Of a stretch of 64,000 nucleotides of DNA, positions 1-11,755 are shown one piece after another. The translations under genes were made by a program, and so were the position numbers. Position 1 is the first letter of the stretch; each line of letters begins with the position of its first letter. Source of the stretch: Ceriagrion tenellum (Eukaryota; Arthropoda; Insecta; Odonata; Coenagrionidae); the NCBI GenBank assembly GCA_963169105.1, contig OY720638.1, forward strand, positions 6,496,749 through 6,560,748. The letters are read 5' to 3'. The notes under the pieces are model-generated. The model had not been told where the DNA came from and did not search any database. It worked only from the letters and a program-made list of their open reading frames with translations.

Positions 1-608
1 CACCCTTCAGCTTCTCAAAGTTGGCTTGGAAATCCATTTTCTATTCTGACAGGCTACAGAACCAGGAAAAAGACCGCCAAAACTAAAGTTGCAATTGGAG
101 TTCAAAAAAACGTCTTTTCAGTAGAACTGACCACACACAACAGTGACCAAGCATGACTGGGCCTATAACCTATTGGAATTTACAGGCCATCAAGCATCCC
201 GAAAATGTTTTTATTGGAATGAAACACAAACAGCTTACAATATGACTTTCATTAGGGACAATGCCATTACTGTTCTCACACAACTGTCCATTGTCTTGAA
301 AAGACAATTGACAGTTGTCTTGAAAAGACAATCGATATCACATTATCAATATATCGATAGATACCAACATCAATAGTTTGTTTGTTTTTTCAACAATATG
401 TAAACAGGGAAGTGTTTTCTATCACAAAATTCAAATGTTTTTGTCCAAAAGGTATTTACATAAATACCTCATTTATTGGTGCATAACAGAATTTTTCCGG
501 AAATTTATTAATCAAATTCAAACTGCATGCCATATGCATATACATATTTAATTTAAATAAACATTTGACAGAGGTAATTTTTTAAAAATCATTAATATTC
601 CTGGTCTA
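1..608. other. gene-free AT-rich stretch
   Basis: No convincing coding sequence is seen. Two copies of a 17-bp near-palindrome (TTGTCTTGAAAAGACAA) lie at 291-307 and 315-331. If the AHCYL gene continues past the left edge, this is part of its fifth intron. Confidence 0.5.
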
Positions 609-610
609 TA

Positions 611-1250
611 CAGGGTGTTGCAAAAAAGCACAGACAACGGAGGTGAGGTAGTACCTTGAAATATGTTGATCATTTTTTAATAAGGTGCCAGTGTCCGGAA
701 ATGATGCATTTTCACACGATGAGTAGCTAAGAGCTCCATTTGAATACTTGACAATACTGCCACAGTCACATCAATTTCTCAAAATAACCACCTTCCATCT
801 CACTGCAGAGCGTACATCAGCAGTGTAGTGATAGGTGCACACGTTCAAATATGCCTGGCCTCATTTAAATTATTTCTGCAGCAGCGTGGATTCGGGCCAT
901 AAGATCCATACGTGACTCTACTGGAGTCTGATAAACAGACTGTTTCATGTCACACCACCAAAAGTAGTTGAGAGGGTTAAGATCAGGTGATCTCGGAGGC
1001 CATGGGACTGGTCCCCGTCTGCCAATCCATCGACTCGTCATTCTTTCACGTATCATGGGTTCCATACCTTTGAGGTGTTGTCAAGTAATGAGTCTTCAAA
1101 TCCTTCGAACCAACACTGATCTTGAGACAAAATTAACCAGTCAGTGTGAAAATGCATCATTTCCGGACATTGGTACCTTATTAAAAGATGATCAACATAT
1201 TTCAATGTACCACCTCACCTTCGTTGTCGGTGTTTTTTTGCAACACCCTG
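611..1250 (-). mobile_element. Tc1/mariner-superfamily element, internally deleted
   Basis: A 640-bp element with inverted repeats of about 110 bp: 611-720 and 1141-1250 match almost throughout and both begin CAGGGTGTTGCAAAAAA. It is flanked by TA (or TATA) on both sides, the target duplication expected of Tc1/mariner/IS630 elements. The interior keeps only the 3' end of a transposase on the minus strand. The long inverted repeats would fold into a large hairpin. The copy looks like a MITE-like deletion derivative mobilised by a full-length relative elsewhere. Confidence 0.8.
865..1065 (-). pseudogene. C-terminal remnant of a DDE transposase
   Basis: The minus-strand reading contains PPRSPDLNPLNYFWWCDMK followed by SVYQTPVESRMDLMARI. 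This is the region around the last acidic catalytic residue in IS630/Tc1/mariner transposases (pattern W-P-x-x-SPDLNPLDYFLWG). The N-terminal DNA-binding region and the first two catalytic aspartates are absent. It lies inside the element defined by the flanking inverted repeats and cannot be functional alone. Confidence 0.7.
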
Positions 1251-1489
1251 TATATGTAAAGCTATCCATCTATTGCAGGTCTAACATATCTATTGGTACT
1301 TTTAAAATGACTTGGACTGAGAGTGTTAATCATTAAACATTCCTATGGTACCAAAATGAATAAATCTGTCATATTACTATCATATGTGTGGAGTTAACTT
1401 AATCAACTTGACCTAGCATTTGCTGTCTAGTATCATTTTTTCGAACTATTCCCAATAGAATCACAATGAAAAGGTTCAGCATATACCAA

Positions 1490-2290
1490 TGGTTTTAAGT
1501 TAAAGGTTGTAGAACATATCAAGCAATATGGGGGCTGCAAGGTGTTTTGAAGAACCACCATCAGAATGCCCCATTCGAGAATGGTGAATTGAAGAATAAA
1601 AAAATGAAGCTATTAGAATAAAAATATGCATACCATAGAGGTATTTTTAAATGGCCAAAACTAAAAGAAAAGCTGAAAGAATTTGTACATAATTGCAGAA
1701 ATCTGGCATTAATGCATCAACAAAAATGGTGGAAATCAGCAAAGAAAAGCAGTGGAAATCAGCAAAGAGTAGCCATTAATACAGGATTTCAAAGGGACAT
1801 TACCATGGAGCCAAAAATTTAAGTAGAGGCATTAGTTATGGAAGCAATAACCAGCCTTGCCCAGTGTTTTCTAAATAATTGTGAAACAGAGATAACAAGT
1901 TTTCATTTGTTTATAACTGAAGAAAGGACAAGAAATAATTTTGAAATGGGTCAAATTGGCATAATGGATGACATAATCTTCACTTGCAATGTTCCTTCAA
2001 ATTTCACTAAGGAATCAAAAGGTGCTATGACAGAAGCTACCAAATCGTCAGGGTATGAAAAATATTGTTACATCATAGTTCTTGCTTGTACTGCAGATGG
2101 AAATAAACTACCACCAATGGCAGTTGTTCAGAGAAAAAACTTCACCAAATGAGAAAATCCCAATCGGCATACATTATGCACGCTCATTCTAAAGGTTGGA
2201 TAGATAAAGTTGGGATGAAACTTAGAATTAAAAATGTGTCAAGGAAGCATCCATGTGGTTTGTTTAAGAAGCCATATTGCGAAGAAGTAG
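1490..2290 (+). pseudogene. pogo/Tigger-like transposase relic A
   Basis: A decayed plus-strand copy of a pogo-superfamily (CENP-B/Jerky-like) transposase. At 1490-1600 broken frames read FKLKVVEHIKQYGG and EEPPSECPIREW, resembling the N-terminal helix-turn-helix. An open stretch at 1838-2152 carries the start of the DDE domain: CNVPSNFTKESKG, SSGYEKYCYIIVLACTADG, then NKLPPM. In the family this is MPSN..V..KG, a run ending in VVL.C.ADG, and KLPPM. At 2158-2290 the frame resumes with HAHSKGWIDKVGMKLRI. Several stops and frameshifts are present, so it is dead. Confidence 0.7.
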
Positions 2291-2499
2291 GAGTTTGAGG
2301 ACTTTCTTAAAGAATGAATCTCAGCAGTCAGCTTCTTTAAGAAGAAGCAAAGGAAATACCCAGTCAGTTGCATATTCAAGGGTTAGTAGCTACCCATGAG
2401 GGCTGGATGGGCTTAAGAAGAGAAAAGAAATTTTTTACCGGTAATAACTGGTTAATCCCAGGCTGTTGATTAAATGCCCTATGGCATGGGGGGGAATGA

Positions 2500-2765
2500 A
2501 ATTCTTCCCAAAATATGAGCAGGATACACGCCCAGAGACACATTCGATGCAGCTCAATTGGGATATTTGAAATCTTCTGCCTGATATGAACATGGTGTTT
2601 CTTATGGAGTCGAGCCATGGAGGTAAGAGTCGGAAAGAGTGAGTTACTGTTCTTCTGTGATGCAACATGGATGGGTCAGAGAAATTACAGCCCCTGGTTA
2701 TTGGAAATCTGCCAAACCTAAGTGCTTTAAGAATATTATATCAGTTTCATGTGAATGTCAGAACC
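2500..2765 (+). pseudogene. Tigger-like transposase relic B
   Basis: Fragments of a second pogo-superfamily transposase in three frames: LPKI*AGYTPRDTFDA at about 2505, LPDMNMVFLMESSHGGKSRKE at about 2580, and NMDGSEKLQPLVIGKSAKP then KCFKNI at 2664-2735. These match, in order, the Tigger segment LL..Y.P.DIFNADETGLF, the CHGGKKSKERLTVLLCANMDGSEK segment and KPLVIGKS..PRCFKN. Stops and frameshifts show decay. It lies directly downstream of relic A, whose DDE segment is of a different type, so these are two elements side by side. Confidence 0.65.
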
Positions 2766-3170
2766 AAATTAAAGTAAGATATCTGTAATTCCGTTTCCGG
2801 TGAAAATGATTGTGATGAGGATTGTCAGTCGTTGACTCAAGCAAAGGGCACTTGAAACTCATCGCAGATAAATGTGCCAGATGAATGTGGGTGAGGAAAC
2901 GCTCAGGATGATTCACCATGTTTGAAAATGCTGTCTATGAATCCTCTGACAATATGACACACAACCAACAATTGACTCTTTTTTGCCGAAGTTTGGAATA
3001 AATTAACAATGTAGATGGCAGTATCTGATGAGTTACATACTTAACAGAGCAGAATTTTGTAGAGCACGCTCATTAGAATTTCAGTTTTATCTTTTCTTTA
3101 ATTTTTGTCTAACATAATACACTTCTAATTAAATTGTTAATAGCATAATCTGAGTCTGTGTATTTTAAAA
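2766..3170. other. gene-free stretch between transposon relics
   Basis: No open frame or clear motif. It may be the eroded 3' part of Tigger relic B. It ends at the TTAA that marks the piggyBac-like insertion. Confidence 0.4.
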
Positions 3171-3174
3171 TTAA

Positions 3175-5123
3175 CCCTCATATGGATTCTCTGCGCCTTA
3201 GCGGCGCTCGTGGTTTTAAAAATGATTTAAAAATTTTCCATTCAGAATTCTTTCAATAACGCCTCTTTACCTTCATGTGGAAATTTCCCGGAGAATGAGT
3301 AGCTGAGGCTCGGGACGACAATTCAGAAGTTTGACTGACCACCGTGAAGAACACATCGCACGGTTGGTGTTATTTCTCGTAACTCTCATTCGAAAATATT
3401 CCTTTGCAGCTGCGATAGTCTTCACAAAATTGCTGGCGATAATAGTATTTCCCAGGACTTTACTGTTTACCTATGAATTGACATTGACAGAACTTACAGG
3501 GTAAAAATCTTTTCATGATGAACAAACACATAGAAGATTTACCACACAGTGAAAATTTGTAAATATATGTCTCGTTTCTTTGTGTTCAAATGCACAGAGG
3601 TTTTAGTCGTCCAATATTTATTAACGTGAAGGGGTGAGTGAGGAGGAGAAAGGTGGGTAATTCCATGGAGGTTGTTTTGAGGTGAAGGGGTGGAGATACA
3701 TGGTGGTGGGTCGACTGCCAAGGATCAGGGAATACCGGGATCGTTAGGCCAGATAAGCGTAGAATCTGTATGGTGAAGAAAGGTTGAGATTGCAAGGAGG
3801 CAATTAGACACAATAGGCTGCTCTTTCTTCATCCTTCCATCGCTGCGTGAGGGACAGGGAATCCGCCCCTTATCGCAAAGCACCCCGGGGTGGCCCTCCC
3901 TTCATTCCGAGAAGGTCTAGCTTGGGTGGGTCGTTGGAGGTGGGGAGAAGTACAATCTGTTTTTGTGGGAGGAAGAAAGAAGGTGGAGGATGACAAATAA
4001 GGAAGCTTAGTGGGAGAGTACGGATGGTCTCAATGTTAGGGTCAGTGCAATGCTACGGAAAGAAAAGGTGAGGGGTGTCCTCCCAGCATGAGGGTATTTT
4101 GGTCACCCCAGAATACTAGCTCCTCTTCCATCGGTCCCTCACGCAGCGCCAGACCGAAGAAAATAGACGCCATCGTATTCCATGTATTTTTCCATTTTCT
4201 GCTCCTTCTTCCTTACCACCTACAACCCAAACTTCTTAGAAATAATTATTTTGGCCTTTCCCACCAATCCAGAAGCAAAACCTCATCTGCCGCACTCCCC
4301 CACATCACTTTTACCTGTCCCTCTCTATGGAGACATCCTCAGTGAGGGAATGGGCTCCACAGTAGGCCTAAAATACCGGCTCTTCTAGCCTCCCCTCCAA
4401 TGCGGCGCTGGACTCTTTGACACATCGCTGATTCTTCCACATTCCTCATATTTTACAACCCATCTGACTTTCATCCTTTCTTTTTTAGAAATTGCAGGAT
4501 ATAAGCTCCCAGAATGTCCGATACATTTGCCTTGATCGTCAGAATATAGCCCCTAAAAATCACGACGGTGTCACTTGTCTCTTCTCACTTCACCTCCTCT
4601 TTTTCAATTATTAACGTTTAAGAACTCAGACTTTTGCGCACACTACAAAGATAAAACATGTGGGTGGAAGGATTGAAGCAAAATTATTTTACATGGACCC
4701 ATCCGACATTTATTTGGTCCTCATTTTTAGTATTTGGGTACATAAAAAATAAAACAATGTGCACATGATAAAGCGGAGTTTATCCAGCATTGCATTTTTG
4801 AAAAATTATTTAAAACAACCATTACACACAAAATTAAAACCTTCATTTGAAAATAACCATCTAAGGGACCAAAAAGAGAGAGAATTACGACAACAAAGAG
4901 AAAAGAATGCAGTGTTTAAGATTTTTAGCTATGACTTCTGTAAGAATGGGTTAAATCTTGCAAAAAATTGTTAAAAATAAATAAAATAGAAGTCACTAGT
5001 ATTATCAATAAGAAAACATGATAAGAAAGGCCAAGTTTGAAAGATAATGACAAAATATAACGCAGCGCCGCTGCGGCGCCGTAAATCCAACGACGTAACT
5101 AAATTCGTAAATCTATATGAGGG
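3175..5123. mobile_element. piggyBac-like non-autonomous element (TTAA target)
   Basis: A 1949-bp element with TTAA immediately outside both ends (3171-3174 and 5124-5127). The inverted termini read CCCTCATATGGATT on the left and CCCTCATATAGATT on the right, 13 of 14 identical. Both ends have a GC-rich subterminal block (GCGCC...GGCGC) in otherwise AT-rich DNA. TTAA duplication plus a CCC-starting terminus is the hallmark of the piggyBac superfamily. No transposase is recognisable inside; short frames at 3539-4974 have no known motif. A shorter internal inverted repeat (GCTGCGTGAGGGAC at about 3841, reverse complement at about 4134) lies in the interior. Confidence 0.75.
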
Positions 5124-5127
5124 TTAA

Positions 5128-5514
5128 TAAAAAATTGAACATAGCATTGAGCATTTCTAAATGAAGAGTTATCTTCGACACCAAACACCTGAAGGACAGG
5201 ATTTGCTAAGCAGCAGCAGTACCGCACACAAATGCTCTGAAGGAGGCATAAGTGACAGCCATGTGTGAGAACAACTTGCGATACAGGAAGGTGCAGCCCA
5301 GTGGCAGAGATGATGATAATTTCTCAGTGAATGAGGTAAAGACTGGCCAAGGGACCAAAGAATACTTCACTGTAGCCGGGATTTTGTTCCATTGGTACTA
5401 GTTAAATGTGGGGTATTTAACAACTGTCACCAGAAGAAAATCCAAAGGACCCAGAACTCACTTCATTACAGGCAGGATTACGTTAATGTGTTATCACTAT
5501 AAACAAGTGTCACT
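5128..5514. other. gene-free stretch
   Basis: Low-complexity AT-rich sequence with no supported feature. Its right part could belong to the upstream portion of the LINE that follows. Confidence 0.4.
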
Positions 5515-6178
5515 CCAATTCAAACAATTGCCTTACCCCCACATCACTTCACAAGTATTAGCAGAACACTCACCAAGGGCATATATAATTCCAGGTTGAT
5601 TAAAAATGGCAAAAATAACCCCAATATTAAAAAAAGTCTACACTAACAGATACTTCAGAACTACCGACCCATAGCTATGGTCCTTAATTTATCCAAGATA
5701 ACAGAGCTAATTATTGAAAGAACACTTAATTGCTCACCTTGAAAAATTCATTGTGCCCAATAAATATGGCTACAGAACAAGATTACCAACTTAATAAGTC
5801 ACTGAAGGTATAATGAATATCATCAATGAGACTTTTGAAAGTATAAATCAGTAGTAATGACAATTTCAGATTTGGCAAAAGCCCTGGACATGGTGCCTTA
5901 AAGTATTTCAAAGAAAAAAATGCCAAAGTTACCAAATCGGAGATATTACAGTATTAAAATCACTGGCTAACTACTTAACAAACAAGCATCAACAAGTACC
6001 CTGGCGAAAATGAAGGAGGCTGAGAACGCTGCTGGAGTGCGTTTACAGGTGTTCTTTTAACATTCCTGTGCGTTCTTTGGCGTTTTCATAGCGTTTGTCG
6101 GTGTTCACCCATGTTCATCTGTGTTTCCCTCACTGTTCTCATGCGTTCGTAAATGCTGTTCCGACGACCTAGGTCATA

Positions 6179-6480
6179 AACGCTCGGAGAATGCCTTCTG
6201 AGAGTGTTGGCCTTTCTGTTCTGGAACACTCAAGAACGCTATCTGACTGGGCTGTTTAGAACGCAGATAAACGCCCGAGAAAACGCCTGCTGAGAGTGTT
6301 TGCATTTCTCTTCTGGAACACTCCAGAACGCTATCTGACTGGGCTGTTTTAGAACGCAGATGAACGCCCAAGAAAATGCCTACTGAGAGTGTTTGCATTT
6401 CTGTTCTGGAACACTCAAGAACGCTGTCCGACTGAGCTGTTATGGAACGCAGATGAACGCTGCCGAGAATTTTTTTAAAC
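6179..6480. repeat. tandem repeat, 3 units of about 92 bp
   Basis: Units begin at 6179, 6270 and 6363, with a partial fourth near 6455. Each has AACGC, a purine-rich stretch, GAGAGTGTT, TTCTGGAACACTC, AGAACGCT, TGACTGGGCTGTT and AGAACGCAGAT. The unit length leaves the minus strand open for 109 codons with a roughly 31-residue periodicity. That frame is a by-product of the repeat and gives no evidence of a gene. Confidence 0.85.
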
Positions 6481-7137
6481 ATGTTGGAACGCTCCAAAGC
6501 CATGACGCAGTATTACCATTTTGATTGCAAATCCATTGTGAGAATAACTACAACTGCACTAACAAATCCATTGTGAGAATAAGCTTCTGAGAAATAACAA
6601 AGCGCACCCAATCCTCAAACATCAATATCTAATAGACATCTAATGGATATCTTTTAGCGGTTCACCTTCATCTGTGCATTTATTGAAAAAACAGCAGTTT
6701 TCTTTCCGGTAGTCTTCAAGGGAATAAATGCATACCTTCTATTTCTTTGTGCCAACCCACACAGCACAAAAATCCGTCACTTGCGAGCCGTGTACACCGC
6801 GTGTCTAGTTTCCCAAATGCATATTCAGTATCAATAACAAATTAATAATAGCATCCATAGTGTGGCCTAACGCGGCATGAAAATTGGTGCGATCTTTTTC
6901 TTTCTCATTTCTACTTCGAAATAATGTATATTAGAACGCCAATAATAATGTGTTATAAAGAAAAGCCGTATAAACGTCCCTGACGTCAGATATGAAGCTT
7001 AAAAATCATCAGCCTTAGGTAATAAATGTCAGCTATGTTGAAATCGCATACTAAAAAATACTTGCAAAGCCATATCTAATGAAGTGACTACAATCTTATA
7101 TAAAGCATAAAATGCACATGTTCATTCCAGATATGAA

Positions 7138-7205
7138 ATTGCGTAGTGGTAGAGTGTACGTTTATTGAGTGAAAGGTCGTAGGTTCGATTCCCCTAAGCC
7201 AGTAA
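7138..7205 (+). other. tRNA-like segment with Pol III boxes
   Basis: An A-box-like TAGTGGTAGAGTG at about 7146 is followed 30-odd bases later by a perfect B-box GGTTCGATTCC at about 7182, with a T-arm stem around it. The anticodon arm is poor and no clean acceptor stem forms, so a functional tRNA is unlikely. It could be a tRNA-derived SINE head captured by the surrounding element, or an internal Pol III promoter of that element. Confidence 0.5.
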
Positions 7206-7979
7206 CAATTTATTTGATATCAATTTTCACTGTTACACAAAGAAATTAGGTAATAACTTCAAAGGTCTTTAAGGGCACAAAATTTTTTTATAAAAATAAT
7301 TTTATTATGACAAATCCCAAGATGAGTGACTAATGTTCAGATCAATGCAAAACACACACTAGCATGTTACATTATGTTGATGAACGCTCTCAACACCCTA
7401 GACAGGATGTTCTGAAACGCACGTAAACGCTCTGAAACGCTGAAGATTGTTCACGAACACTCGAGAACGTTGCTAAATGCTCTGTAGTGTGTTTGAGAAC
7501 ACTCCAAGGCGTTCACATTTACGCTCGAGAACACACTGGGATGGTGTTCTTAGCACGTTCTTCGCAATTCATGAACACCTCCGTGGTGCGTTCCTAAACG
7601 CTCACATTTTAGCCAGGGTATCTTGTGACATTAAAAAAATCTAACTGACTCCTACCTAAAAATGGTGTGCCACCAGGATCCGTCCTTGGTCTACTCCTGT
7701 TTTTTTTTATATGCTATTGACCTACCTAATTATCAGCAGCCCATGTCTGTCTTGTATGCAGATGATACCACTTTAATACACGCAGGCAAAAATTATAGAG
7801 ACACGAAGAAGGGTAAATGAGAAGTTAAACATGTCTTCAAACTGGTTTAAACTGATTCATTCTTAAGCAAAACAAGAACAAATGTATTTTCCATTAGTTA
7901 AAGAGAACTACTTGATTAAAGTACTTCAGTCAAGCTATAAGGGTTTCACTTAAACAAAAAGGCTGTCCTGGGAAGATCA

Positions 7980-8850
7980 AGATAATTATTTTGAATTTTA
8001 AATATTATTTGGGCATTAGGTGTAGGGCTCCAGAAGAGAATACTGAACATTACCTGTGAGTAAAACTCACCATAATAGATTGACAATAGCACATCATTAT
8101 TTACAGTTTGTCTGATCGATTGAATTAAGAAACAGACAGAGCTCAGTTTGCCACAGAGTTTCTGAATCTGACCATCCCAAGACACACGACTGTCTAGAGT
8201 GACACCCAAAAAGGAAGAACAATTATTCTGTGGAATAGGGTTACCATTTATATTTACAGAGATAGGTTCTACATGTTTATTTTTCCAGGAAAAATAAATA
8301 AAATTTGATTCCTCCACATTGAGAAGAAGAGAATTTAGATTACACCACTCTTGTAGGCGATGTGCAGAATTATTAGATTTTATAACCAGAGTTTCAATTG
8401 AGGAATCAGACACTAACATACTGGTATCATCAGCATACAATATTGGAAGTACACATGGTATACATTTAAACGTGTCTGGGAGGTCGTTTATAAACAAAAT
8501 AAATAGTACTGGGCGCAAAACAGAACCCTAGGGTACACCAGAGTCAACTTTTTTCTCATGAAATATAAAGTTGGTCCCGAGTATGGAGAGGAGAACACTC
8601 TTGTTGCCTATCACTAAGATAGGACCTGATCCATCTATATGCTGTTCCTCTGATACCGAAGAACTCAAGTTTTTGTAATAGAAGATTATGATTAACACAA
8701 TCAAAGGCTTTTGAAAAGTCAAGCATTAGAATTAGGGATTCTAGTCTGTTGTCCAAGTCAGATAGTATTCTATTTATGATATGGTAAGTGGCAATAGTAG
8801 TATCAATTCTGAAGCTTATTGGATTGAACAAAAGCTTTATTGGGATTCAG
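7980..8850 (-). pseudogene. LINE reverse transcriptase relic, minus strand
   Basis: Two overlapping minus-strand frames carry a jockey/CR1/L2-type reverse transcriptase. From 8831: TIATYHIINRILSDLDNR, MLDFSKAFDCVNHNLLLQKL, GIRGTAYRWIRSYLSDRQQ; then from about 8535: GVP, RPVLFILFINDLPDTF, ILYADDTSML (catalytic YADD), CSSFLGVTLDSRVSWDGQI. A frameshift and a lost stretch between the parts, missing endonuclease and missing C-terminus make it a fragment. It is less decayed than the plus-strand LINE it abuts. Confidence 0.8.
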
Positions 8851-11327
8851 GTAAGGGATTTTTCCATACATTTTTTAACCATATATGTAATCTATTTATT
8901 AACAAAGGCATTAAGGAGATAAAATAAAAAAGGCCACCTCCCTCCCATTAATATTTTCATAACCCTAATTTCATTTTAATAATTACAAACCACCGTCATC
9001 ATAATATTTCAATGGTTTTCTATCATTTAATTTTCCCATGGACTATAATGGCACTGTCAGCCCTTGCAATAGCAGAGGACAATAGCAGCACACCACTGTC
9101 AGATAAGCAATATTATTGATTCATGACCTTAACAATGGAAAATTGGCAAGATAAAGAGAAAGCACATCCACATTCAGTGGGTAAGACTTTGAATATTAAA
9201 AACTTTCCGCATTGTTGTATTTCCATTTTTATGCACATTCTCACTACAGAAATGCTCCCGATCATTTTCCTTCACACCGCCAAAGTAAGGTATTTATAAC
9301 TAGACTGCATTTAAAAAATGCTTTTCAAGTTTATTCCTTCTTCTTGTAACATAAAATATAACACACAACTAAGCATATTTATGTCAGTTTGATAATTTAA
9401 AAATGAGAAAATCTCATCAATATTTTGAAATAATTGCCTCATTAAACACTGTGCAAAGAAAAAGTCAGGCAGAGAGGAAAATTTTCCGGATAAAGTGGAA
9501 AAATGCTCATCAAGACTATACTTAGTTTTTAGTAAAAACTCTGATGATTTAGGATAAGGAATGGCAGAGACCAGGCTTTCCAAAGTTTTGTGACAGCAAA
9601 GACCACTGGCCTCAGCACTGCAAATGTTCGTCGAGGAAGTCACTCCATTCTGCCACTTCTTACAAAACTGATTCATGGCATGACAACTTATCAGAATCAG
9701 CTTCCTTTTCTATTGTAAAGGATGGCCAAACAGGAATAATGATGACTCCTAATAAAAAAGGTAACAAGAATGGCTGGCTTGCAAAAATTTCAAAGCATCA
9801 TTACACAGGATGATTTTGTGAGAAGTGGAGTACTGTTTAACTTCTCTTTTTAAACAATGCCCAGCCAATGATTAACTTCAATTGAGCTGCTTTTAATATT
9901 GTCCCAAACTGTCAGCATTCAAGCTCACTACATACTACCAAATTATAAAGGGAATAGGATTTGAGCACAACCAAGTGATGTGAGGCAATATATGTAGTGA
10001 TGACATTATCAAGTGAGGCCACAACTATTCACCTTGGATTAAAAATATAGGGATAAATGATGAAGTATTGTGTATACAGATGAAAAATGGGTCAATATGG
10101 GCCATTTTTCCACTTATGGTTGGAGAGAGAGGACCATTCTGTCTACGATAGATGCATTATTGCTGGAATTGAGTTTGGCTGAAAGGCTCCATTTGGGAAA
10201 CAGGCTAGGTATGCTTGCAGATTCCAAAAATAAGATAGTTTTTTAAGAAGTGCAAGATTGGTTTTCACTGGCAAGGAAATCAATTTGGATATCCAAGATA
10301 AACAGGAAGAAGTACAAGAAGTGGTTCAAAAATCTTTAGAAACATGTTTCAGAAAGAAGGAATAATTTTCATTTTCACACCCACATCAGAAGGCAATTTG
10401 CAATTCAGTCTTAATTCCCCCTCTGCCTCTCTCAAAGACACAGCAGTCTTCCTAAAGCCTCGCTGGGCCTTCCCCTCTGATTGAGGCTGGCCAAGTGCTG
10501 AAACTCCACATGTTCTCAGCCCTGCCAATGAGTCATCTGAGGGCCCAACCAATCGGTTTTGATGGAGTATTTGAGATTCTTCTCCTTGACTCAATCGACT
10601 GACCTTTTCTAGCCTTTATAGACACAACCTCAGATCCTCCTTATTTCCTTGAGCAAAGAACCTACAAAAAAGTGACCAGGTGTACATACAAAAAAAGAAC
10701 AGACCAGGTGTAAATAAGACCTGCTTGCAGATAACTTTCAAATTTTTCTCACTGTTCATTATGGCTAGTGTACTTCCTGGCTTTCAAAAATTTGGTATTC
10801 CCATGCAGCTAGAGTAAAATATAACCAAGGAAAATATAATGAAAATCGCAGCATCATAGAGTTGAACTATCATTTGCAGCTATCAAAATTTCCATGGCAC
10901 TGAAGCAATCGAGGGGAGAGTCAAAGGTGTCTCTCTCCGAGAATGCCCTAAAAACCAATTCTTCCCAAAAAATACGAGTGAGACAGACAGGAGGAAATCG
11001 GGAACAATCAAGTATATTAAATTACCAGCAAATTAAAGATAATATATTTCAGCAGCTTAACACGTACAAACAAGTAAGGGTCAGCCAACCTGTGTTCTGA
11101 CGTCTAAGTTTCAAATTCAAACACCAAATATACGAGACAGCAGACAGCAAGAGTAGAACCTCTCCAAACCACGGTCTATCTCAAAGAGACCGATTAGCGA
11201 TTTCCGTCGAAGGAGGGGAAGTTCAGACGGCGGGAAAGTGGAAAGGGTAGGTAGAGGAAAACGAGGCGATTTGTTACCTCGGAGGGGATATTTCGGCGAG
11301 GTCAAAAGAGAAAGTTGCGAATGGAGT
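8851..11327. other. gene-free stretch, probably intronic
   Basis: No recognised gene. One minus-strand open frame of 121 codons lies at 9311-9676, with cysteine-containing N-terminal half and no motif I know. An 81-codon minus frame lies at 10349-10594 in slightly GC-richer sequence. Neither has nearby splice or promoter signals that I would trust. Confidence 0.4.
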
Positions 11328-11745
11328 AAGGGGGAACAGGTGATTGGCAGTCTTGGAGGGGAGGTAGTTTCATGGAATGGGAACCCATGCGGTGTAGGAA
11401 TGCAATTGGAGAAAGGAACTACTTTTCGTCTCCGATCGCGGATTCCTGGTATGCCCAGGACTGAAGCCATATCACATCCTCGTATTCTTCCGTCTCCAAC
11501 TGCTATATAAACGAGAGTAGGTCCTCGGGAGGGAGGGCAGGTCACCGAGGGCAGCAGACGCCGATGGCAGAAGACGCTGAGTTCGCGAAGACGGCTGGAG
11601 TTTCGCGAACGTCGTTGGCGCGACAGATGTCGTTAGCGTGTCAGTGGCGGGGCGCGCCTCGGGCAAGTCCTTCGGCTAAGTCCGGAGGATAAATAGTCCG
11701 CAGAGGATAAATTGTCCAAAGAGGAATAAACGGGGGGGGGGGTAT
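11328..11745 (+). repeat. dispersed repeat copy A, with TATA box
   Basis: Shares landmarks with 13038-13475 in the same order and spacing: GATTGG-AG-CTTGGAGGGG at 11342, GGGCAAGTCC with GCTAAGTCC about 319 bp later (314 bp in copy B), then GTCCAAAGAGG and a G-run. Copy A is CpG-rich and contains a good TATA box (CTATATAAACG at about 11503). This could be a solo LTR or another Pol II-driven repeat. No terminal repeats or target duplication were found. Confidence 0.5.
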
Positions 11746-11755
11746 GCCCAAAAAA

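Larger units (their letters stand above)
5999..7618. mobile_element. 1.6-kb TA-flanked inverted-repeat element inserted in a LINE
   Basis: Its ends read CCCTGGCGAAAATG on the left and, reversed, CCCTGGCTAAAATG on the right. TA flanks both sides (5997-5998 and 7619-7620). Excision of the element plus one TA rejoins the LINE reading frame, so the borders are certain to within a base. The arms are filled with GAACGC, GAACACTC and AACGCT motifs, including a three-unit 92-bp tandem array. Near the right it holds a tRNA-like segment. No transposase is present. The TA duplication suggests Tc1/mariner-type mobilisation, but the CCCTGGC terminus is not one I can assign. Confidence 0.75.
5515..7975 (+). 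pseudogene. LINE reverse transcriptase relic, split by an insertion
   Basis: Plus-strand reverse transcriptase of the jockey/CR1/L2 kind, decayed. Left half 5515-5998: KMAKITPILKK, NYRPIAMV, LSKITELIIER, a run resembling KYGYR in the fingers region, then YLTNKHQQV. Right half 7619-7975: S-C-D-I, then NGVPPGSVLGLLL (thumb-side GVPQGSVLGP motif), LYADDTTLI (catalytic YADD) and KRLSWEDQ. Removing 5999-7618 and one TA copy restores an unbroken reading across the junction. Numerous stops and frameshifts are present elsewhere. The copy ends tail to tail with the minus-strand LINE at 7980-8850. Confidence 0.75.

Noticed and set aside
6174..6503. 109-codon minus frame with repeated residues
   Set aside because: Generated by the 92-bp tandem repeat in the TA-flanked element; no protein similarity.
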